NCBI RefSeq assembly: GCF_021245735.1
Contig: NZ_JAJISB010000009.1
Coordinates: forward strand, 1 to 33,503
Direction: 5' to 3'
Source: Brevibacillus daliensis
GTDB lineage: Bacteria > Bacillota > Bacilli > Brevibacillales > Brevibacillaceae
DNA: 33,503 nt
Shown here: one piece after another, positions 16,325 through 24,472 of the stretch
How the letters are laid out: each line of letters begins with the position of its first letter
How positions within the stretch are numbered: the first letter of the stretch is position 1
The notes under the pieces: generated by a model
The model's database searches: none
Told to the model about the DNA's origin: nothing
What the model saw: the letters and a program-made list of their open reading frames with translations, nothing else
Made by a program: the position numbers and the translations under genes

Positions 16325-16489
16325 AAAAAAGGAGCGCCTCGGTATGATGGGTTTGTAGGCTACGGACAATTCGTAAGGGTATATCATTGCGTGCGGCGGT
16401 ACCGTTCATATAAGGGTATGTGGTCGGAGTTTTTCGGCTCAAGCACAGGTTTGCATTTTGAAATCTTTGTGAATGGCGGAGCGTTCTGA
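16325..16489 (+). pseudogene. M23 (LytM-type) peptidase fragment
   Basis: One frame reads YDGFVGYGQFVRVYH and, after a scrambled stretch, GSSTGLHFEIFVNGGAF before TGA 16487-16489. In M23 endopeptidases the matching blocks are GYGNxVxIxH and GxSTGPHLHFEIxVNG; here three residues of the latter, including one zinc-ligand His, are deleted. Upstream of 16325 no start or earlier part of the domain is recognisable. The base composition is more GC-rich than the flanking genes. It is a fossil of a secreted cell-wall hydrolase. Confidence 0.6.
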
Positions 16490-16556
16490 CGTTCGCCGGT
16501 CAAAAAATAAAATGCGAACGATGCAATTAAGAGAAGGGAAGCTCATTTTATGATTA

Positions 16557-16582
16557 ACAGGGCGAAAACCGTCCTGTTTTTT
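16557..16582 (+). terminator. Rho-independent terminator
   Basis: A 7-bp stem ACAGGGC/GTCCTGT (one G-U pair) with loop GAAAACC is followed by six T. It ends whatever transcript crosses from the CDF gene or the M23 remnant, just before the res-like site. Confidence 0.8.
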
Positions 16583-16594
16583 GTGCGACGTAAG

Positions 16595-16658
16595 TGTATC
16601 AAAATGTACTAAAATGATTTTAGGAACGTATCAAATCGCATGTACACATTTTGATACA
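16595..16658. other. res-like recombination site
   Basis: TGTATCAAAATGTAC (16595-16609) is inverted as GTACACATTTTGATACA (16642-16658), and another GTATCAAA half-site lies at 16628-16635. Several copies of an 8-12 bp half-site in both orientations, directly before a resolvase gene, are typical of res sites for serine resolvases of Tn3-type transposons and Gram-positive plasmids. Confidence 0.65.
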
Positions 16659-16671
16659 TATTTAGGGGAGA

Positions 16672-17076
16672 GTGGATTGCTTTAAGCTGGCATATGGCCG
16701 GGTATCGGACAAAGACCAAAATCCGGAACGGCAGCTCGTAGAGTTTCGGGAGCTGGGCGTTGAAGACCGGTTTATATTTGTCGACAAGCAGAGCGGCAAG
16801 GACTTCGAGCGGCTGTGCTATCAGGCCATGCGCATGATGATCCGCGAAGGGGACCTGGTCTACTTGGAAGCATTGGACCGGCTAGAAGCTCGAGACCAAG
16901 CTCCACAAAAAGAAGAAGTTGAAGTGGAACCATCGGTTAAAGAAACGAAAAAACGTGGTCGTAAGAAGAAAGAAGCCTATGAAGCATGGAAAAAAGAACA
17001 AGTAAAAATCGAAAACGAGTTACCTCTTTTTGAAAGGCTGTTTTCTAAAAAATTGTTGCTTTTTAAAACAAAATAA
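16672..17076 (+). pseudogene. Serine resolvase N-terminus fused to a foreign Lys-rich tail
   Basis: The 134-residue frame opens with a resolvase catalytic domain: LAYGRVSDKDQNPERQLVEF (catalytic S12), FVDKQSGKDFER and REGDLVYLEALDRL (to residue 71). Intact relatives are about 190-210 aa and continue with GRNYDEI and a DNA-binding HTH; these are missing. From about nt 16885 the frame changes to EARDQAPQKEEVEVEP, a KKRGRKKKEAYEAWKKEQ basic stretch and a hydrophobic end that I do not recognise. Composition drops from GC-rich to AT-rich at the same place, so this is a deletion junction. GTG 16672 sits only 2 nt after GGGGAG. The tail may be expressed, but recombinase activity is not expected. Confidence 0.75.
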
Positions 17077-17146
17077 TATAACAACAAAAAGTTAAAAAAT
17101 TCAGATATCATGATAAAATAAATCTAAGAAGACAGGAGGAAAAAAC

Positions 17147-17386
17147 ATGAAAAAAACCTCTATGTTATCATTGTTTTTAGGAATAATAGTTACATTCATT
17201 GGGATACTGCCTTTTATATTTGCTTATCCGTACTGTAATGGTTGTGCCAATTCTGGTCCGTCAAACTTTTGGGAACTTACCTTGATGTTATCTTACGAAG
17301 GTCAAGGCTGGTATATGATTACTGGAATTGTGCTATTGCTATTAGCAATGTTGTCGCTTTTCAAGAGAAAAAGGGTACAATCTTAG
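17147..17386 (+). CDS. Small membrane protein, two predicted TM helices, unknown
   Basis: 79 aa. AGGAGG lies a few nt before ATG 17147, a strong site. The first helix, about residues 7-27 (LFLGIIVTFIGILPFIFAY), is followed by a short loop with CNGCANSG (a CxxC pair) and WELTLMLSYEGQGW. The second helix, about 55-72 (MITGIVLLLLAMLSLF), ends in KRKR. The Arg/Lys-rich end suggests the C-terminus is cytoplasmic, with the CxxC loop outside. I do not recognise a family. A terminator follows within 15 nt, so it is a complete single-gene unit. Confidence 0.75.
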   Translation: MKKTSMLSLFLGIIVTFIGILPFIFAYPYCNGCANSGPSNFWELTLMLSYEGQGWYMITGIVLLLLAMLSLFKRKRVQS

Positions 17387-17396
17387 AATGTGTTTC

Positions 17397-17419
17397 AGAC
17401 CTTTCGATAGGGGTCTTTT
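17397..17419 (+). terminator. Terminator of the small membrane protein gene
   Basis: An 8-bp stem (17397-17404 with 17409-17416, two G-U pairs), CGAT loop and short T tail lie 11 nt past the stop. Confidence 0.7.
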
Positions 17420-17420
17420 A

Positions 17421-17609
17421 TTATGCACTCCTTAACATTTGGACAGTAGTATGATTAGATTTTTGACAAGATGAAATAAGCATTTGTACAACTTGATTGT
17501 CAAAGGCTAAGTTTTTCCCTAATTCAAGCCAACGGAACCAATAAAGGTAGTTGTCCAAGTATTTCGTTGCAACGCCTTGAAAGTGATAATATATGAACCG
17601 CCATTTTTA
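17421..17609 (-). pseudogene. Transposase C-terminal fragment (IS1595-like)
   Basis: On the minus strand a frame reads HFQGVATKYLDNYLYWFRWLELGK, given here as HFQGVATKYLDNYL plus YWFRWLE, and ends at TAA 17421-17423. A (F)GVATKYLxNYLxWFRxLE end is characteristic of DDE transposases of IS1595-like elements in Firmicutes. The frame has a stop just upstream (about 17607), and no catalytic part or terminal repeat is seen. The exact IS family is from memory of the motif and should be treated as tentative. Confidence 0.5.
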
Positions 17610-17753
17610 TACTTGTGAATATCAATTATTTGTATCCTACTATTGACAATTCCCAACAGTCGTTGCAATTTTGTCAAAATGATCTCAATGGACGTACACC
17701 TATTTCAATATTTTTTCCTTATCTGTTTTCAAGACTATAAGGAGGATATTGGA

Positions 17754-17846
17754 ATGATAACAAGTCGAATATTGTTGCAACAACTGCTATATGTACTGTC
17801 CTTCAAAATAGTGCGTATTGAGATCAATTCACATAGGAAACTATAG
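17754..17846 (+). pseudogene. Stub of a secreted-protein gene (RBS plus broken signal peptide)
   Basis: AAGGAGG (17739-17745) stands 8 nt before ATG 17754. The frame gives MITSRILLQQLLYVLSF and stops after 30 codons. Shifting one base after RILL yields ATTAICTVL, which continues like a Sec signal peptide, so a frameshift probably split it. Nothing recognisable follows. It could also be a genuine 30-residue peptide. Confidence 0.35.
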
Positions 17847-17904
17847 GATATTGAGTATTGCATTTTCTATGTTCACGTTATCGATAACGATTAGAGGTGA
17901 TTTT

Positions 17905-18024
17905 AAGTCTTTTAAATATGCAATATTAGGACTTCTTAGTTGGAAGTTCTCTAGAGGATATGAACTAATAAAAGTTTTTGAAGAAACTTCAGCAAAGCAC
18001 TTGCCGTTAGTGAAATTGACTTGA
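17905..18024 (+). pseudogene. PadR family regulator, N-terminal fragment with lost start
   Basis: SFKYAILGLLSWKFSRGYEL then IKVFEE is the start of PadR winged-helix regulators (consensus KYAILGLLSxxPxSGYDLKK). GAGGTGA (17893-17899) is placed correctly, but the codon expected to be ATG is AAG (17905-17907). Homology ends after about 26 residues at EETSAKHLPLVKLT and a stop; the rest of the domain is deleted. A 14-bp palindrome, CGTTATCGATAACG (17876-17889), lies just upstream and could be a leftover operator. Confidence 0.65.
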
Positions 18025-18054
18025 TAAATAGGTTCCAATAAATAGGAATATAAA

Positions 18055-18116
18055 ATTGCCAATATGTCATGAAATATGTGAAAATAATTATTTCATGATA
18101 TATCGGCAATATTTTT
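18055..18116 (+). terminator. Long hairpin terminator
   Basis: A 21-bp stem (18055-18075 with 18090-18110, one mismatch and one G-U) with a 14-nt loop is followed by ATTTTT. It separates the pseudogene patch from tatA. Confidence 0.8.
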
Positions 18117-18263
18117 GCATTATTCATAATCTGGTAAAATTCGTAAAAGGTATATGAAGGCTTGAATATACAAAAAATCCAATCATTAATATTCCGATTT
18201 TTCATATTTATTCCTAAATTCAATGGCATAATATCAGAGAAAATTTTTTAAGGGGTGAAAAAC

Positions 18264-18551
18264 ATGCATATACCTAATCTAACAGGAATTTTATTGTTAC
18301 TAATTCTTGGTTTATTACTGTTTGGGCCATCAAAACTTCCACAGTTAGGGAGAGCTGTAGGAACAACTTTAAAAGAGTTTAGGCTGGGAACTCAAGGTAT
18401 GCTTAGTGATGATACGGTTACGAATAAAAAAGATGAAAGTACTAATAAGCAATTAGAAGACGAGCTGCGCATGAAAATAGAAAGAGAAGTTCGCGAACAG
18501 ATACGAAAGGAAATGGACGATAAACACGGTCAAAAAGGGATGTTATCTTAA
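18264..18551 (+). CDS. tatA: Twin-arginine translocase subunit TatA
   Basis: 95 aa. A short N-terminal membrane helix, LTGILLLLILGLLLF, leads into the hallmark FGPSKLPQLGRAVG (from residue 20), then an amphipathic helix TLKEFRLGTQG and a charged cytoplasmic tail. Known: TatA oligomers form the translocation element for folded proteins, with TatC as receptor. AAGGGGTG (18250-18257) lies 6 nt before ATG 18264; an in-frame GTG at 18255 is part of that site and is not the start. No tatC adjoins, so it must work with a TatC made elsewhere, as TatAc does in Bacillus. A strong terminator follows. Confidence 0.9.
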   Translation: MHIPNLTGILLLLILGLLLFGPSKLPQLGRAVGTTLKEFRLGTQGMLSDDTVTNKKDESTNKQLEDELRMKIEREVREQIRKEMDDKHGQKGMLS

Positions 18552-18651
18552 GACTAATGACTCAAAATCGCTAGAAAGACAGTAGGCGTTTGAAGGTACA
18601 AAAAACTGGTTATGGGTGGTTTTCCTTTGACCATCTATCAGAATAAATTGC

Positions 18652-18690
18652 AAAAAGGCAGGAGTGGTCAACGACCGTTCTTGCCTTTTT
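18652..18690. terminator. Bidirectional terminator between tatA and the XRE gene
   Basis: An 18-bp stem (18652-18669 with 18673-18690, three G-U pairs, AAC loop) begins with A5 and ends in T5, suitable for both converging genes. Confidence 0.88.
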
Positions 18691-18727
18691 CTTTGAAAAC
18701 TCACTATGTTATAAAAAATGAAGTACA

Positions 18728-19408
18728 TTATATCTCTTTATTGGATTGTATCGAATTGTCCATTTGGGATAGTCGTTTCACAACAAGTTGAACAGCGATC
18801 GCATCGTCGAGATAACCAATCGGGAAAATGTAATCAGGTATGATATCTGTCGATAATACAAAATACAATAATGCACTGCCAAGTAACGCACGTCTCGTCA
18901 TTTCTACATTTTCTATGCAATATTCTTCATACATGAATCTTAATTGTTCAATAAATGGTCCTGCTCCACTTACTTGTTCAATTTTAACTGGAAACCCTTT
19001 AACAATGGCTTGTTTTCCTTCTTCCGTTAATGCATATCTTTCATACTTGACTAACTCCGCCTGAACTCGCTCCGTGGTAAATTGATGATCAAAATAATCT
19101 GAGGATGCAAGGATTTCCTGAATGGTATCAATAGAAGAGTGTATGCCTGTATGATCATCGATCGGTGGTTTACCAAGACCAAGATCAATACCTGCAGCTT
19201 GAAATAACTTATCCAAGGGAACGCTTAAGTGGTATGCAAACTGTTGTAAATGTTCATGTTTTGGTCGTTGTTTCCCATTCACAATACGTGAAATAGTAGC
19301 TGTATCTATTCCTGTAAGAACACTAAGTTTGCGCATCGATAGCGAACGTTCCTTCAATACAGTCTTTATGAGCGATCCAAGATTCGTATCTCTATTGTCT
19401 AAAATCAT
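18728..19408 (-). CDS. XRE-family regulator with C-terminal DUF1232 membrane domain
   Basis: 226 aa. The N-terminal helix-turn-helix is SMRKLSVLTGIDTATISRIV followed by NGKQRPKHEHLQQFAYHLSV (about residues 24-63). The C-terminal segment, about 168-205, reads RALLGSALLYFVLSTDIIPD then YIFPIGYLDDAIA, the DUF1232 (YkvA-like) signature with the DxIPDxxPxxGxxDD pattern and one hydrophobic helix. AAGGAGTG (19417-19424) is 8 nt from ATG 19408. The combination suggests a membrane-associated DNA-binding protein. It is divergent from ytaF with 132 nt between; control of ytaF is possible but not shown. Confidence 0.85.
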   Translation of the reverse strand: MILDNRDTNLGSLIKTVLKERSLSMRKLSVLTGIDTATISRIVNGKQRPKHEHLQQFAYHLSVPLDKLFQAAGIDLGLGKPPIDDHTGIHSSIDTIQEILASSDYFDHQFTTERVQAELVKYERYALTEEGKQAIVKGFPVKIEQVSGAGPFIEQLRFMYEEYCIENVEMTRRALLGSALLYFVLSTDIIPDYIFPIGYLDDAIAVQLVVKRLSQMDNSIQSNKEI

Positions 19409-19540
19409 ATCATTTTCACTCCTTACAACGATGTAATGAATAAAGATGTTGAAAAATTCTCAATAAATTTTTGTAGGAAAAGCACTTTTCTTCAACACCT
19501 TAAATACATTAACTGTAAAATTAAGAGGAGTGGTGAAGAA

Positions 19541-20176
19541 ATGGGTTGGCTGATCATCTTAGGTTTTGCTATTTCATCAAGCATTGATAATTTAGGTGTC
19601 GGCATATCTTATGGCATTCGAAAAATTCGCATTGGACTGCTTTCCAATCTGATGATCGCGGTCATTTGTTTTATCCTAAGTGAAGCAGGTATTCTATTCG
19701 GTCAGTTCCTCAATACTATTATCCCGGGAGTCCTTCCCATTTTAGTCGGAGCTTTATTGTTATTCGTAATTGGGGTACGAATCATTTTATTGGCTATACC
19801 AAGAAAAAAACCAGCAATTGTTGAAGAGAGCAAAATAACTGGAACACCCGTCAAAAGTATTACGAAAATACTAAAAAATCCAGAAATTGTCGACTTTGAT
19901 AAATCTCAAGATATTGGTTTGGGGGAGGCATTTATTCTTGGCATTGCACTTGCGGCAAATGCAGTAACCAACGGGTTGGGTGCCGGTTTACTTGGCTTGT
20001 CACCACATGCCATTTCTGTAACCGCTGCAATATTCAGCTTCATATCAGTCTGGGGAGGGGTTGCCATAGGTGGAAAAGTAGCATCTATTCGTATTGGATC
20101 TTTCACCTTAGGCCAATTCGGTACAATCGTAAGTGGAGTGATCCTATTGGCGATTGCAGTTAATACACTTTTTTAG
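19541..20176 (+). CDS. ytaF: Sporulation membrane protein YtaF (MntP/YtaF family)
   Basis: 211 aa with about six membrane helices in two repeats around a charged middle loop (about 95-135). Each half carries an Asp/Asn-containing helix: FAISSSIDNLGVGISYGIRK in the first, LGIALAANAVTNGLGAGLLG in the second, the pattern of the MntP/YtaF family. Known: MntP exports Mn(II), while YtaF is named from sporulation expression with role unclear. The open frame extends to TTG/ATG-like codons upstream at 19436, but GAGGAGTGG (about 19525-19533) and ATG 19541 at the first helix fix the start. Its presence supports a spore former. Confidence 0.85.
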   Translation: MGWLIILGFAISSSIDNLGVGISYGIRKIRIGLLSNLMIAVICFILSEAGILFGQFLNTIIPGVLPILVGALLLFVIGVRIILLAIPRKKPAIVEESKITGTPVKSITKILKNPEIVDFDKSQDIGLGEAFILGIALAANAVTNGLGAGLLGLSPHAISVTAAIFSFISVWGGVAIGGKVASIRIGSFTLGQFGTIVSGVILLAIAVNTLF

Positions 20177-20718
20177 GTAATGCCTATTTAGAAGAATACT
20201 TGTCTTTACAGTTTATATTGAACCACCGTTTGATATGACAAAAAAAAACAGCCGCATTTTGGATTATACAGCTTCTTTTTTGTACTGACTTTGGTTAAAA
20301 CTATCCCCGGAGCCATACAGCTGTAACGCTACAATGATCATCCTTAGTCTTAGACCAGGAACAGTAACGTCATACGCTATTTGAAGAACTAAGTAGTCAA
20401 GTTTTGAAAAAAAGTTTTAGTCTGATCACAAATAAACAGGTAGTGGCAGGTTCGGACGCAAAATAGTCCTAGACTGCCGCCGCCTTTATTCAACTTTTGA
20501 TTCTGGTATTTCCATAAAACTTTTAAGACGAAAGCGACAAATTGTATTCCTTCATTTAAATTTGTCGAAAGCAGAAGGACTGTTAGATAAGAAGGACATG
20601 GTTATGATGAGTACCTTAAACGCGAATATGATGAGATCACCAATAAAAAAGATTGAAACCAGTTATATTGTTTTCCGGGTTTTATTTTTTACTCTATATA
20701 CAGTTTAAAATTGTAAGT
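20177..20718. other. 542-nt intergenic region with decayed coding traces
   Basis: A minus-strand frame (20412 to TAA 20264) reads SKLDYLVLQIAYDVTVPGLR and continues about 28 residues; it has no start and I do not recognise it. On the plus strand NLSKAEGLLDKKDMV (about 20557) and, in another frame, YDEYLKREYDEITNKKD look like one gene split by a frameshift; the family is unknown. A nested hairpin (GGCAG 20445-20449 with CTGCC 20474-20478, GGAC 20454-20457 with GTCC 20466-20469) lies between. No intact gene is present. Confidence 0.45.
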
Positions 20719-21840
20719 CTAATGAAGTACACCTATATTTTTAATTTCTACATGTGGAGTAAAACGAATAGTGGATTTTGCAAAGGTCTTTGGCCATTCC
20801 TTCTCAATAGCTTTCCATTCGTTATAGTGATAAGCCCTGACGTAAAGACCAAGTCCTATCGGATCTACTTGATATCGTTGCAGTTTTTTAATTAGTGTTG
20901 CCATCTGTTTATTCATTTCTTCCTCAACTATTGTTTCAATTATCCTCTTATTCGCTTCCTTATCTAGATTCATATTAAATGTACGTTCAGTTATGTTTCC
21001 TACTAATTTAATATCAATATCAAACTGTGGAACTCCATTATGATAATTTGTAGTTATTTTTAGTTTCTTAGGTTTAATTGATATTGAAATATTTTTTTTG
21101 TTTTTACTGTGGTTGCCTGGCAATCTCACTGGAAAGGTGAACTCATATGGTGTTCTTTGAGTGTCTCTCAATAATTCTAACAGCTGTGTTTCTCGAAGGT
21201 TGAGGGATGTACAATAATATCCTTTTTTGTCTAAAAGTGCATTACCTAAGATTCTCAATTCTTTTTGATCTTTTCTTATTTCTGAAATAATCGGCGTTAT
21301 ACCTGGTTCAACAATCATGTAGTGAAATTGACGAAGGGTAACTTTAGTTGTAAGATGCCGTAGTGCAGACGTATCAACAAGTTGTGCTATATAAATGGAG
21401 AGGCGTGGTTTATCCTTCGGTTCCATATTGATCACTTCGCTAACTGGGCCATCAACAGCTATTACTCTTAAGTTTGTTGCATTTTCGGGATCTCTATTTA
21501 AGGAATCCAAAAAAGGAAATATCTCTTTACGTTGTAACAAACGTTTGCCAATGAATAACAGCTGTGTCTTACCATTGTATATTGATGTAGAAATAAGTGC
21601 TTCAAAATTCGAATACGATCGTTGAACAGTAGCAGCATGCACACCAGTATGATCTGTTTTACCATGTGTTCCCCGCCTAAAAATAGGGCTTCTCTCATAC
21701 ACGACCAGATTATTCTTCTCATCTAAATCGAGCCCTAATGATAAAATTAAGGTAGCATCTTCTATTTCAATCCTGTCAGTACAGCCTGTTAGAACAACAA
21801 TAAGAATGACAATAACAAATTTATATATTCCTTGTCTCAT
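20719..21840 (-). CDS. gerC: Spore germination receptor lipoprotein, Ger(x)C family
   Basis: 373 aa. A lipoprotein signal peptide with lipobox VLTGC (C20) follows a hydrophobic stretch (KFVIVILIVVLTG). Known: Ger(x)C proteins are the lipoprotein subunits of GerA-type nutrient germinant receptors in the spore inner membrane. Family traits include RIEIEDATLILSLGLDLDE after the lipobox, KTQLLFIGKRLL, RDPENATNLRVIAVDG and the conserved C-terminal NEWKAIEKEWPKTF. Its ATG overlaps the TAA of the preceding permease gene by one base (TAATG), so translation is coupled. It is the last gene of the operon. Confidence 0.93.
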   Translation of the reverse strand: MRQGIYKFVIVILIVVLTGCTDRIEIEDATLILSLGLDLDEKNNLVVYERSPIFRRGTHGKTDHTGVHAATVQRSYSNFEALISTSIYNGKTQLLFIGKRLLQRKEIFPFLDSLNRDPENATNLRVIAVDGPVSEVINMEPKDKPRLSIYIAQLVDTSALRHLTTKVTLRQFHYMIVEPGITPIISEIRKDQKELRILGNALLDKKGYYCTSLNLRETQLLELLRDTQRTPYEFTFPVRLPGNHSKNKKNISISIKPKKLKITTNYHNGVPQFDIDIKLVGNITERTFNMNLDKEANKRIIETIVEEEMNKQMATLIKKLQRYQVDPIGLGLYVRAYHYNEWKAIEKEWPKTFAKSTIRFTPHVEIKNIGVLH

Positions 21841-22940
21841 TAGGCAGACTTCCTTGTCTTAAAGAAGTGGTGGAGTATGATATAGAATCCAAGTAAAACC
21901 GGGAACACATAGCCCATAATATATCCAGCACTACCCCATGTTTTAGCTAGCTTGGCTATTTGTAAATAGGAAGGTTGAAAGAAAATAGAGATAAGTAGCA
22001 AGAGAAAAATAAAGATAAGCAGATGTTTCTTGTGAGACCCTTTTTTTAATATAGCTTGGCTGCCTAAGATGGTCACATAGGTGTATGGTAACCAGGTGGT
22101 CGAGAGAACATACATATAAAAGGATAGGTAAATGATCTCAAATCTTTCAAGAAAGGAAAATTCTATTACCTTTAATAAAGTCAAAGTAGGCCACTCATAC
22201 TGGGTAATTTCTTTAGGGCTAAAAAAAAGGTAACTAACCATGGTAATTACTAAAAACATACCCAGCGACAATAAGTTTGCAACTATAATGCCTTTCGTTG
22301 CGTGTTGTTTACACGTTAAATAAGGATAAAAAAAGAATGCCATTTCAAATCCTAAAAAAGATAAAAATGTAGTTCTTACGGCAGAGATAATAGGATACCA
22401 ACCTTCTTTTACTACTGGCAATAGATTCAATACATGTGCATCTTTCAAGGGAAATAAAAGTAAGATTGGCATCCAGATAGAAAAATAAAAAGTTATCTCT
22501 GAATATCGTCCTAATGCCTTTATTCCGTTACTTCCAATAATAAATAAAGGAATGAGGTACCCCGCCAAAATTAAGTAAGTAGGGGTTTCAACTAGGACCC
22601 AGACATTAATAACAAAAAGGGTTGTAAAAATAACTGTAATAGTAGCTAATGCACCATATAAAACTACAATGAAGTTTACAAGAGTACCGAGATAAGATCC
22701 AAAATATATCAAAAGCAAATCATACAAGGTTTTATCAGGGTGTTTTTTCATGATGCTCGTTATGAGTATACTTACAAGAATTGAGAATGCCCCACCAATT
22801 AAAATGGAAATCCACCCATCTGTTCCTGCAATCTCTGTCAATTCACGTGGGAGAGTAAGAATACCAATACCTACTTGTGTCCCATGAATGATGAATATGT
22901 ATTGCATTAGGGAAATGTTATTGATTGACTGGGATCTCAT
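21840..22940 (-). CDS. gerB: Spore germination receptor permease subunit, GerAB family
   Basis: 366 aa with ten predicted membrane helices; a member of the amino acid permease (APC) superfamily branch found in GerA-type receptors. Typical early blocks are SLMQYIFIIHGTQVGIGILTL (in parts) and GTDGWISILIGG. Known: the B subunit binds the germinant. The open frame reaches ATG 22970, but AAGGAG (22946-22951) is 6 nt before ATG 22940, which is preferred; it gives MRSQSINNISL. The gene follows gerA by 26 nt and overlaps gerC by one base. The germinant cannot be predicted. Confidence 0.92.
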   Translation of the reverse strand: MRSQSINNISLMQYIFIIHGTQVGIGILTLPRELTEIAGTDGWISILIGGAFSILVSILITSIMKKHPDKTLYDLLLIYFGSYLGTLVNFIVVLYGALATITVIFTTLFVINVWVLVETPTYLILAGYLIPLFIIGSNGIKALGRYSEITFYFSIWMPILLLFPLKDAHVLNLLPVVKEGWYPIISAVRTTFLSFLGFEMAFFFYPYLTCKQHATKGIIVANLLSLGMFLVITMVSYLFFSPKEITQYEWPTLTLLKVIEFSFLERFEIIYLSFYMYVLSTTWLPYTYVTILGSQAILKKGSHKKHLLIFIFLLLLISIFFQPSYLQIAKLAKTWGSAGYIMGYVFPVLLGFYIILHHFFKTRKSA

Positions 22941-22966
22941 AGCTACTCCTTCTGAGGTATATTCCA

Positions 22967-24472
22967 TCATTTTTTATTTCGTTGAATGGGACGGGGGCCG
23001 CTTTGCCTTCTTTTTAAATTTCGAAGAGGGCTTCGTATCACAGAATCTTTCCAGTCGGAATATTTCATTGGAGATAAGGGCGTTCCATAAGAAGTTCCCA
23101 TGGATTCCATTGTAACTAAATGTGCGAGTATTATCATGAAGCCCATGGCGATGCCAACCATCCCAAACATCCAGCCAAGAATCATCATGGGAAACCGAAC
23201 TAAGCGGATGGAGTAAGCCATATCAAAAACTGGAACGATAAAGGATGCAATTGCCGTTAAGGAGACGACGATAACCATGATGTTACTTACTAACCCTGCT
23301 TGAACTGCTGCTTGACCAATGACGATACCTCCTACAATACTTACCGTTTGTCCAATGTTTGAAGGGAGCCTAATCCCAGCTTCTCGTAACAATTCAAGTG
23401 TTGATTCCATAAGTATAGCTTCCAAAAAAGGCGATACTGGAACATGTTCTCTTGATTCACTAATTGATAAAATCAATTTCATAGGAAGCACTTCATAATG
23501 AAAGGCTATTACTACGATATATAAGGCTGGTAGAAAAACGGCGATGAAAAAACTTAGCAATCGCAAGAGCCGTACAAAAATGGCAAGGTACCAACGTAAG
23601 CTATAGTCATCAATTGTTTGAAAAAAAGTGAGAAAATTGACGGGTGTAATTAGTACCCGAGGGGAGCGATCAACAATAATTGCTACTCTTCCTTCAAGAA
23701 TATGCATAGCTGTCGCATCGGGTCTTTCAGTAAGTATTGATTGTGGAAATGGGCTAAAAGTTGCATCTTCGATATATTGCTCTAATTCACCTGTAGTAAG
23801 CAAAGTGTCTACTGTGAAACTATTGATGCGTTGTTCTAATTCTTCAATAATTATAGGATTAGTAACATCACGTAAATATATAAGATAAATGTTAGTCTTT
23901 GCCCTTTCTCCAATTTTATATTGCTTGATTTTTAACTCTCGATTGGGCAAGAATCGACGAATAAGAGCAATATTTTGTGAAGCCGTCTCAAGAAATCCTT
24001 CATGATTAGCTTTTAACATCGTTTCAGAGTGGGGTTCTTCCACAGAACGTTGTGGCCAACCTTGAGAGTCTATAATAATTGCTTTCTCTTCACCGTTAAC
24101 AAATAAGATACAATTCCCTTCAAGGAGTGCAGCTTCAATTTCTGTCCATGAGAGCGTACAAATTATATGGCTATAAATCACATTAGAAGACCAAAGCTGA
24201 TCAATTGATTTCATTTTAGTCATTAGAGGTTTGAGGATATTTGATTGAATTGTCTTTTTATCAGTAAGTCCCTCTAAGTAGGTAAGGATTGCATTTGTTT
24301 CTCCATTTAGCTTAATGTGATGTACTTTAAGATCGGGTGCTTCATCAAACAGTGAATAAAGCTCCTTTTCATTTATCTGTAAGTCTCTTGAAATAGAACT
24401 AACTGCCTTCTCATGAACAGGTTCCTTCAAAGCCTTATTTTTATTTTTTATAAGCCATTTTCGACCATTCAT
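22967..24472 (-). CDS. gerA: Spore germination receptor subunit A, GerA family
   Basis: 501 aa, full family length. The soluble N-terminal part (about 1-290) contains GNCILFVNGEEKAIIID and the conserved RRSVEEPxxE-like QRSVEEPHSETMLKANHEGF; later come SPFPQSILTERPDATAMHI and EGRVAIIVDRSPRVLITPV. The C-terminal part has about five membrane helices, with LPSNIGQTVSIVGGIVIGQA as the family signature, and a basic tail (RRQSGPRPIQRNKK). Known: A, B and C subunits form the receptor that triggers germination in response to nutrients. ATG 24472 follows AGGTG with a short spacer. This is the first gene of the A-B-C operon; a forespore promoter is expected, but I could not identify a convincing sigma-G site. 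Confidence 0.94.
   Translation of the reverse strand: MNGRKWLIKNKNKALKEPVHEKAVSSISRDLQINEKELYSLFDEAPDLKVHHIKLNGETNAILTYLEGLTDKKTIQSNILKPLMTKMKSIDQLWSSNVIYSHIICTLSWTEIEAALLEGNCILFVNGEEKAIIIDSQGWPQRSVEEPHSETMLKANHEGFLETASQNIALIRRFLPNRELKIKQYKIGERAKTNIYLIYLRDVTNPIIIEELEQRINSFTVDTLLTTGELEQYIEDATFSPFPQSILTERPDATAMHILEGRVAIIVDRSPRVLITPVNFLTFFQTIDDYSLRWYLAIFVRLLRLLSFFIAVFLPALYIVVIAFHYEVLPMKLILSISESREHVPVSPFLEAILMESTLELLREAGIRLPSNIGQTVSIVGGIVIGQAAVQAGLVSNIMVIVVSLTAIASFIVPVFDMAYSIRLVRFPMMILGWMFGMVGIAMGFMIILAHLVTMESMGTSYGTPLSPMKYSDWKDSVIRSPLRNLKRRQSGPRPIQRNKK

Noticed and set aside
17876-17889. 14-bp palindrome CGTTATCGATAACG as PadR operator
   Set aside because: A palindrome of this length is expected about twice by chance in 33 kb, and the adjacent PadR gene is a fragment, so it is only mentioned in that entry.
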